From: an uncultured Collinsella sp.
Lineage (GTDB): Bacteria > Actinomycetota > Coriobacteriia > Coriobacteriales > Coriobacteriaceae
Reading direction: 5' to 3'
Assembly (NCBI GenBank): GCA_900541795.1
Contig: UQLC01000001.1
Location: 1 to 64,000, forward strand
DNA length: 64,000 nt
The notes beneath the pieces were generated by a model. It did no database searches. It was not told the origin of the DNA and was given only the letters and a program-made list of their open reading frames with translations. A program made the translations under genes and the position numbers. Below, piece after piece: positions 59,541 through 64,000 of the stretch. The number at the start of each line of letters is the position of its first letter. Position 1 is the stretch's first letter.

Positions 59541-59867
59541 CTAGCGGGCATCCACCACGTAGAGGCCAACGCGCACCTGATGCCACGGGCTGCGCTCGGG
59601 AGCGACCTGCCGCACGCGGGCCTCAAATACGTCCTCGTGGCCGTAATACATCATCAAGGACAGCGGGCCGACCTCGTTTCCCGGGACATAGCCAAGCTTG
59701 GTGTTGCCGTAGTAGATCGCAACCGCCTCAGGGTCATGGGGATTATCGCGCTCGGCGCACAGCGTCAGCCTATCGCCCGCCTTAAGATCGCCCAGGACCA
59801 AGGCACCGTCGGCATACTGAAATCCCGCGATATGAAACGACAGAAGAACACGCGAAGGCTCGTACAT
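59541..59867 (-). CDS. Stand-alone HIRAN-domain protein
   Basis: A 108-residue protein consisting of a HIRAN domain: SFHIAGFQYADG at the start, LTLCAERDNPHDPEAVAIYY and LGYVPGNEVGPLS carry the typical NPxDxxAV and G(Y/F)(V/I)P patterns. HIRAN modules in HLTF/Rad5-type proteins bind 3' DNA ends; in bacteria they occur alone or fused to nucleases and helicases. GGGGAG precedes the ATG by five bases. The microprotein follows in the same transcript. DNA binding is inferred from the family. Confidence 0.85.
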   Translation of the reverse strand: MYEPSRVLLSFHIAGFQYADGALVLGDLKAGDRLTLCAERDNPHDPEAVAIYYGNTKLGYVPGNEVGPLSLMMYYGHEDVFEARVRQVAPERSPWHQVRVGLYVVDAR

Positions 59868-59961
59868 GGCAACTCCCCTAACGGCCGGAATACCCGGCGT
59901 TTAACCTTACAGAGAAGTCTACGAACTCGTGCGGACGCAAATTCATCCTGCCTGCGTCTTT

Positions 59962-60002
59962 CAAGCGCTCTGTCTCGCAACGCTTGCGAGACAGAGCGCT
60001 TG
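59962..60002. repeat. Perfect 19-bp palindrome with 3-base loop
   Basis: Arms 59962-59980 and 59984-60002 (CAAGCGCTCTGTCTCGCAA and its exact complement) are separated by CGC. Neither side has a T-run. Its right arm includes a possible -35 (TTGCGA) for the candidate RNA that follows, so it may be an operator, or a terminator-like structure between opposed transcripts. Confidence 0.7.
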
Positions 60003-60013
60003 CAGATAAGATA

Positions 60014-60114
60014 GGAGTACGGATGGCACCCGTTGCAGCGGGTCTTGCCAACTCCGATACACGTTTTCATCGTGAGAAGTGGCCGTCTTCGCTTACGCGG
60101 GGGCGGCCATTTTG
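60014..60114 (+). ncRNA. Candidate small RNA (three hairpins plus terminator)
   Basis: TTGCGA (59984-59989), 17 bases, TAAGAT (60007-60012) form a plausible promoter. Downstream, GGAGT/ACTCC, TGGCA/TGCCA and CCCG/CGGG nest into one bulged hairpin (60014-60055); CACG-TTTTCAT-CGTG (60060-60074) forms a second; TGGCCG (60080-60085) with CGGCCA (60104-60109), followed by TTTTGTTT, ends it like a terminator. The same bases contain a 36-codon frame (ATG 60023) after AGGAG, so a small peptide is the alternative. Flanking genes both lie on the minus strand, so this would be an independent plus transcript. No known RNA family recognised. Confidence 0.4.
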
Positions 60115-60135
60115 TTTGCCCTATGCCATCTGATT

Positions 60136-61515
60136 CTAATGTACAAACAAGTGCACGAACTTGTGCTTCCAGCTTGCGTAGGGCGCATACCGAAACGGCA
60201 CGTCCAGCCACGTTGCCTTGTTCACGATGCTCTTCTTGTGGCTAAACGTATCGAAGCTCTCGCGGCCATGGTACTGCCCCATACCGCTTGCACCCATGCC
60301 GCCAAAGCCCATATGGCTCGTAGCCAGATGCATGATGGTGTCGTTAACACAGCCGCCGCCAAAGGGCACGTAACGCACAAAGCGCTGCTGAACCGCGCGA
60401 TCCTGGCTAAAGATATACAGGGCCAGCGGCGTCGGACGATCCGTAATAAACGTCTCGGCCTCGTCTAAGCTCTCAAACGTTAGCACCGGTAAGATGGGAC
60501 CGAAAATCTCCTCCTGCATTACGGCGTCATCGGGGGACACACCGTCTAGAATCGTCGGCTCAATCTTGAGCGACGACTCGCGCGCCGTGCCTCCCAGCAC
60601 AACCTTATCGGGGTCGATTAGCCCGCGTACACGCGCAAAATGCTTGGCGTTGACGATATGCCCGTAATCCTCGTTATCGAGCGGATGCTCGCCAAACATA
60701 CGGCGGACCTCCTCCTTGATGAGGCCCAGCAGCTCGTCGTGCACGCGCACGTCGACCAGCAGGTAGTCGGGCGCCACGCAGGTCTGGCCCACGTTGAGCC
60801 ATTTACCAAATGCGATACGCCGCGCCGCGACCTTCAGGTTTGCCGTCGCATCCACGATGCAGGGACTCTTTCCGCCCAGTTCAAGCGTCACGGGCGTGAG
60901 GTTTTTGCTCGCGCGCTCCATGACGAGCTTGCCGACCGGAACGCTTCCGGTAAAGAAGATTTTGTCCCAGCATTCATCGAGCAGCGCCTCGTTCTCGGCA
61001 CGCCCGCCTTCGACGACCGTCACCAGGCGCGGATCAAATGCTTCCTCGCAAATCTGCCTGAGCACCGCGCTCGAAGCCGGCGCATAGGCACTCGGCTTGA
61101 TGACCACGGTGTTACCCGCGGCAAGGGCGCCGGCGAGCGGCTCGAGTGTTAGCAAAAACGGGTAGTTCCACGGAGCCATAATGAGCGTGACGCCATAGGG
61201 CACGGCTTGCGTTTTGCACACACTAATGGCATTGGCGAGGTCGCAGGGGCGCAGGCGCGGGCGGCTCCATCGGGCCATATGCGCAATCTGATGGCGAATC
61301 TCGGAAAGCGACGTGCCGATCTCGCACATATAGGCCTCGTCATGCGACTTTCCCAAATCGGTCTTAAGCGCATGGGCAATATCGGCCTCGTGGGCCCGTA
61401 CCGCATCGCGCAGGCGCACGAGGGCGCGACGTCGAGCATCGACATCAAACGTGGCGTGCGTCTTAAAATAGGCGCGCTGCTCGCCGACAATGCGCGCGAT
61501 TTCCTCGGTATTCAT
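60136..61515 (-). CDS. Aldehyde dehydrogenase family protein (class 3-like)
   Basis: Oxidises aldehydes to acids with NAD(P)+. The 459-residue length and absence of an N-terminal extension fit class 3 ALDH. Visible elements are MAPWNYPFLLTLEPLAGALAAGNTVVIKPS, FFTGSVPVGKLV, catalytic Glu in LELGGKSP, catalytic Cys in NVGQTCVAPDYLLV, EEIFGPILPV and FGGMGASGMGQYHG. The gene begins eight bases after the iron alcohol dehydrogenase stop, so an alcohol could be oxidised through aldehyde to acid, or the reverse in fermentation. The physiological aldehyde is unknown. Confidence 0.93.
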   Translation of the reverse strand: MNTEEIARIVGEQRAYFKTHATFDVDARRRALVRLRDAVRAHEADIAHALKTDLGKSHDEAYMCEIGTSLSEIRHQIAHMARWSRPRLRPCDLANAISVCKTQAVPYGVTLIMAPWNYPFLLTLEPLAGALAAGNTVVIKPSAYAPASSAVLRQICEEAFDPRLVTVVEGGRAENEALLDECWDKIFFTGSVPVGKLVMERASKNLTPVTLELGGKSPCIVDATANLKVAARRIAFGKWLNVGQTCVAPDYLLVDVRVHDELLGLIKEEVRRMFGEHPLDNEDYGHIVNAKHFARVRGLIDPDKVVLGGTARESSLKIEPTILDGVSPDDAVMQEEIFGPILPVLTFESLDEAETFITDRPTPLALYIFSQDRAVQQRFVRYVPFGGGCVNDTIMHLATSHMGFGGMGASGMGQYHGRESFDTFSHKKSIVNKATWLDVPFRYAPYASWKHKFVHLFVH

Positions 61516-61523
61516 GGGCCCTC

Positions 61524-62744
61524 CTAGTTCTCGCCCTCAAACATACCACCCGCAATGACCTCGTACATACGCTCGAGTTCCAAACGGTCCATCAAAAGTG
61601 GAACAGGGTATAGCGGATTGGCCTCGGCATCGGCATGGGCCGCCATTTGCGGAATATCGGAGCGGCGAATACCCGAGACATATTTGGGGATTCCCAGGGC
61701 CTCGTTCATGCGGTCGACCCAATCGATAAAGGCCTCGGCCGCCAGGCTGTCCTGCGCGGTAGCCGGCGCAATGCCCGCCATGCGAGCAAGATCGGCAAGC
61801 TTGGGGGCGGCGGCGTCACCATAAGCGCGAAGCATGTGCGGCAGGATGATCGCGTTGGCCAAACCGTGCGGAATTCCGTATCGGCCGCCCAGACTATGCG
61901 CGATGGCATGAACGTATCCAACATAGGAGCGCGTAAAGGCAACACCCGCCTTATACGCCGCCGAAAGCATATTGCGACGCGCACGCATGTTGTCGCCATG
62001 CTCATAGGCCTCGAGCAAATTGTCGCGGATGAGCTGGACCGCCTGACGCGCCATCTTGCGCGTGTAGGGCGTGGTGCTACGGCCGATAAAGGCCTCGACA
62101 GCATGCGTCAGGGCATCCATACCCGTCTGCCCCGTAATGGACGCCGGCAACCCGCGCGTAAACTCGGGGTCGTGGACTGCAAAACGCGGGATGAGCACAA
62201 AATCGTTAATGGGGTATTTATAGTGCGTCTCATCATCGGTGATAACCGCCGCAAGCGTGACCTCGCTTCCCGTACCGGCGGTAGTGGGAACCGCAATAAG
62301 CAGCGGCAGGAGACGGTGGACACGCAGCAGGCCGCGCATCTTGTTGATGGGCTTGTTTGGCTGCGCAATGCGCGCCCCCACACCCTTGGCGCAGTCCATA
62401 GCCGAACCGCCACCAAAGCCGATAATGGCCTGGCAGTCGTTCTCGCGATACAGCGCCGCCGCTTCCTCCACGTTTGAGACCGTGGGGTTCGCACGCGTTT
62501 CGGCATAGACCGTAGCGCCAATCCCCTGAGCCGTAAGCGCACGCTCGAGTGATGCCGTGAGCCCCAAACGTGCAATACCAGGGTCTGTCACGATAAGAAC
62601 CTTCTGGATCGAGCGTTTTTGAAGCACCGCGGGCACATCCTCGGCATGCTCCAAAATGCGCGGCTCGGTATAGGGCAGGATCGGCAATGCAATGCGAAAA
62701 ACCGTCTGATATGTTCGGCACCAGGCACGACGGGCTAGATGCAT
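61524..62744 (-). CDS. Iron-containing alcohol dehydrogenase
   Basis: A 406-residue group III (Fe-dependent) alcohol dehydrogenase. It shows FGGGSAMDCAKGVGA (NAD-binding), VPTTAGTGSEVT, GMDALTHAVEAFIG and the metal-binding HAIAHSLGGRYGIPHGLANAI. The first 30 residues before YTEPRILE are an unusual basic extension. GGAGTTTCCTTT precedes the ATG. First gene of a two-gene unit with ALDH; upstream lies a palindrome next to a TACAAT box, suggesting repression control. Candidate substrates include ethanol, butanol and 1,3-propanediol types; none can be chosen from sequence. Confidence 0.93.
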   Translation of the reverse strand: MHLARRAWCRTYQTVFRIALPILPYTEPRILEHAEDVPAVLQKRSIQKVLIVTDPGIARLGLTASLERALTAQGIGATVYAETRANPTVSNVEEAAALYRENDCQAIIGFGGGSAMDCAKGVGARIAQPNKPINKMRGLLRVHRLLPLLIAVPTTAGTGSEVTLAAVITDDETHYKYPINDFVLIPRFAVHDPEFTRGLPASITGQTGMDALTHAVEAFIGRSTTPYTRKMARQAVQLIRDNLLEAYEHGDNMRARRNMLSAAYKAGVAFTRSYVGYVHAIAHSLGGRYGIPHGLANAIILPHMLRAYGDAAAPKLADLARMAGIAPATAQDSLAAEAFIDWVDRMNEALGIPKYVSGIRRSDIPQMAAHADAEANPLYPVPLLMDRLELERMYEVIAGGMFEGEN

Positions 62745-62762
62745 AAAGGAAACTCCTTTATT

Positions 62763-62796
62763 TGTTGATAGGTCAACATTTGCTCGACCGATTGTA
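62763..62796 (-). promoter_or_regulatory. Operator-like palindrome and -10 box of the adh-aldh operon
   Basis: TGTTGATAGGTCAACA (62763-62778) is a palindrome (TGTTGA, four bases, TCAACA on the minus strand) lying about 12 bases downstream of TACAAT (62796-62791, minus strand), the likely -10. A repressor bound there would block transcription. A further TGTTGATTGATTAA lies upstream near 62830-62843. Confidence 0.5.
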
Positions 62797-62888
62797 CTCA
62801 GCAGAGATCACAGACGGCCTACCAATCGTTAATCAATCAACATCTTCATATCTCAAAATTGTTTTATTAAAAATCATTCCTAATAGGC

Positions 62889-62997
62889 TTCACATTTGGT
62901 TGCATTTATGGATAATAGAACTCGTCAAGACGCACGTCCGGAGAGGGCCCTTACGGGACCGGACGAGCGCGCAATCGCCATCGATCGAAAGGATCGA
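62889..62997 (+). promoter_or_regulatory. Promoter and structured leader of rubrerythrin
   Basis: TTCACA (62889-62894), 16 bases, GATAAT (62911-62916) make a fair promoter in an AT-rich stretch. The leader of about 75 bases can form CGTCCGG..CCGGACG (near 62935-62965), and CGATC-GAAAG-GATCG (62983-62997), which holds the ribosome-binding AAAGGA at its top. No regulator site such as PerR is clear. Confidence 0.5.
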
Positions 62998-63000
62998 ATC

Positions 63001-63561
63001 ATGAAGTTTGTTTGCCCCGTTTGCGGTTATGTGGAAGAGTTCGACGGCGACCAGCTGCCCGAGGATTTTAAGTGCCCCCAGTGCGGCGTTCCCGGTTCTC
63101 GTTTCCTGAAGCAGGAGGAGGGCCAGCTCGAGTGGGCTGCCGAGCACGTCGTGGGCGTCGCCAAGATGGAGGGCGTCTCCGAGGACATCGTTGCCGACCT
63201 GCGCGCCAACTTTGAGGGCGAGTGCTCCGAGGTCGGTATGTACCTGGCCATGGCTCGCGTCGCTCATCGCGAGGGCTATCCCGAGATCGGCCTGTACTGG
63301 GAGAAGGCTGCCCACGAGGAGGCCGAGCACGCCGCCAAGTTCGCCGAGCTCCTGGGCGAGGTCGTGACCGACTCCACCAAGAAGAACCTCGAGATGCGCG
63401 TTGAGGCCGAGAACGGCGCCACCGCCGGCAAGACTGATCTTGCCAAGCGCGCCAAGGCCGCTGGTCTCGATGCCATCCACGACACCGTCCACGAGATGGC
63501 TCGCGACGAGGCTCGTCACGGCAAGGCTTTCGCCGGCCTGCTCAAGCGCTACTTTGGCTAA
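63001..63561 (+). CDS. rbr: Reverse-type rubrerythrin
   Basis: A peroxide-scavenging diiron protein of anaerobes, cytoplasmic. The 186 residues have the rubredoxin iron site first (CPVCGYVEEF and CPQCGVPGSRF, residues 5-8 and 23-26), then the diiron four-helix part (ECSEVGMYLAMARVA, EKAAHEEAEHAAKFAELLG, and a late EMARDEARHG). This order, rubredoxin ahead of the diiron domain, is the reverse rubrerythrin of Clostridium acetobutylicum rather than classical Rbr. The start at 63001 follows AAAGGATCGAATC. It is monocistronic, with terminator at 63597-63625. Codon use is strongly biased, consistent with high expression. Confidence 0.95.
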   Translation: MKFVCPVCGYVEEFDGDQLPEDFKCPQCGVPGSRFLKQEEGQLEWAAEHVVGVAKMEGVSEDIVADLRANFEGECSEVGMYLAMARVAHREGYPEIGLYWEKAAHEEAEHAAKFAELLGEVVTDSTKKNLEMRVEAENGATAGKTDLAKRAKAAGLDAIHDTVHEMARDEARHGKAFAGLLKRYFG

Positions 63562-63596
63562 GCCAGCCGTCTGAGAGACAATCTCTAGCTCGATAA

Positions 63597-63625
63597 GGCC
63601 CGGACCGCACGGTTCGGGCCTTTTT
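63597..63625 (+). terminator. Terminator of rubrerythrin
   Basis: GGCCCGGACC (63597-63606), loop GCAC, GGTTCGGGCC (63611-63620), TTTTT. It follows the stop by about 35 bases. Confidence 0.95.
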
Positions 63626-63691
63626 GTGTCTCGAGGACTCGTTAACGCCCCGAAATAGGACCGCCTTCGGCATCGGTTGCTCGTCAAAAAC

Positions 63692-63812
63692 TAAGTGAGT
63701 AGACTTTTTGGAACTTGCCGAGCACACCATCCGTATTGCTTTATAAAGTCGCAGGGAAATGACTTGTTTCAAAACGGCCTGGTCGCCATCAAGCCAAAAG
63801 TCTACTCACTTA
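63692..63812. repeat. 121-bp element with inverted termini, copy 2
   Basis: Same length and ends as the copy at 53819: TAAGTGAGTAGACTTTTT on the left and AAAAGTCTACTCACTTA on the right, with GCCGAGCACA at the position of GCCAAGCACA in copy 1 and GCAGG near the middle. The right end overlaps the stop codon of a minus-strand gene entering from the window edge. Confidence 0.85.
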
Positions 63813-64000
63813 GAACCGCAGCCGTCCACGATCGAACTGTTTTGTGTCTAACGGGCATCTTTCCGTCAATTACTCCCAATTTTGTCCAGTCAACGAATAG
63901 TTCAGACCGGAGTAATGCCTCAGCCCTTTGCTCATCCGGGCTTTTATCACGATATTCAGCATCGAGCATCCTGCATACGGCCTTAACGATCGCGCGGAAT
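63802..64000 (-). CDS. C-terminal part of an unknown protein (runs off the window)
   Basis: A minus-strand frame is open from the right edge to TAG at 63804-63802, giving 65 residues of good protein character (FRAIVKAVCRMLDAEYRDKS near the edge, then LLRSELFVDWTKLGVIDG, ending WTAAVLSE). The start lies outside the window. The last four codons (CTA AGT GAG TAG) are in the right terminus of the 121-bp element, so the element supplies the stop codon. No family recognised. Confidence 0.55.
   Translation of the reverse strand, partial: FRAIVKAVCRMLDAEYRDKSPDEQRAEALLRSELFVDWTKLGVIDGKMPVRHKTVRSWTAAVLSE

Noticed and set aside
60023..60133. A 36-codon peptide gene with a good ribosome-binding site
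   Set aside because: It lies wholly within a series of hairpins ending in a terminator and reads as low-information sequence; I report the region as a candidate RNA and give the peptide only as an alternative.

Overview
The window looks like a stretch of core chromosome from an anaerobic, high-GC gut actinobacterium of the Coriobacteriia, most likely Collinsella or a close relative. This is inferred from gene content: reverse-type rubrerythrin, a bifurcating-type lactate dehydrogenase/ETF set, 2-keto-3-deoxygluconate permease, one-piece PurL, class II aldolase and an iron alcohol dehydrogenase/aldehyde dehydrogenase pair. No database search was possible. Shine-Dalgarno sites are strong and were used to trim most starts. 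No phage, transposase or CRISPR array was seen.

Layout. 0.3-1.9 kb: the infC-rpmI-rplT operon (minus) behind an attenuator-like leader, preceded by tRNA-Leu(CAA). 1.9-11.3 kb: transglutaminase-like protein, fructose-bisphosphate aldolase, metallo-beta-lactamase hydrolase, Rel (p)ppGpp enzyme and a RecJ exonuclease fused to a RecQ-like helicase. 11.5-14 kb: a bile-acid-symporter-family permease, a GalT-like protein and CutC. 14.2-19.5 kb: a complete branched-chain amino acid ABC operon (livK-H-M-G-F order of transcription) with the collapsed remnant of a second livK beside it. 19.8-29 kb: homoserine dehydrogenase, a BaiA-like short-chain dehydrogenase, a cation/proton antiporter, PurL and an EamA permease. 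29-37 kb: diguanylate cyclase, KdgT, AzlCD, HD hydrolase and the lactate dehydrogenase-EtfAB cluster.

37.4-47.1 kb is the most accessory-looking part. It holds a five-gene set of mostly exported proteins of unknown function, a DUF554 membrane protein, and a tight three-gene cassette: TerB-like protein, DUF2791/BrxD-like ATPase and Lhr/BrxHI-like helicase. The cassette resembles the ATPase arm of type 2 BREX without its methylase or PglZ, and is the best candidate for an undescribed system.

47.1-53.8 kb: spermidine-synthase-like protein, an Elp3-type radical-SAM/acetyltransferase, an Xre-type membrane regulator with a DUF4097 partner, a Trm9-like methyltransferase and TrmB. Elp3 and the Trm9-like enzyme together suggest a eukaryote-like wobble-uridine modification route. 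54-64 kb: a Ski2-like helicase, DUF2130 coiled-coil protein, metallophosphoesterase, an acidic/basic microprotein, a stand-alone HIRAN protein, a candidate small RNA, the aldehyde/alcohol dehydrogenase operon, rubrerythrin and the C-terminal end of an unknown gene.

Intergenic spaces hold several distinct palindromic repeats: a 99-bp tandem element at 3.5 kb, a 69-bp inverted repeat at 14.1 kb, four 62-bp palindromic units at 22.2 kb, two copies of a 121-bp element at 53.8 and 63.7 kb, and smaller perfect hairpins at 58.7 and 60.0 kb.
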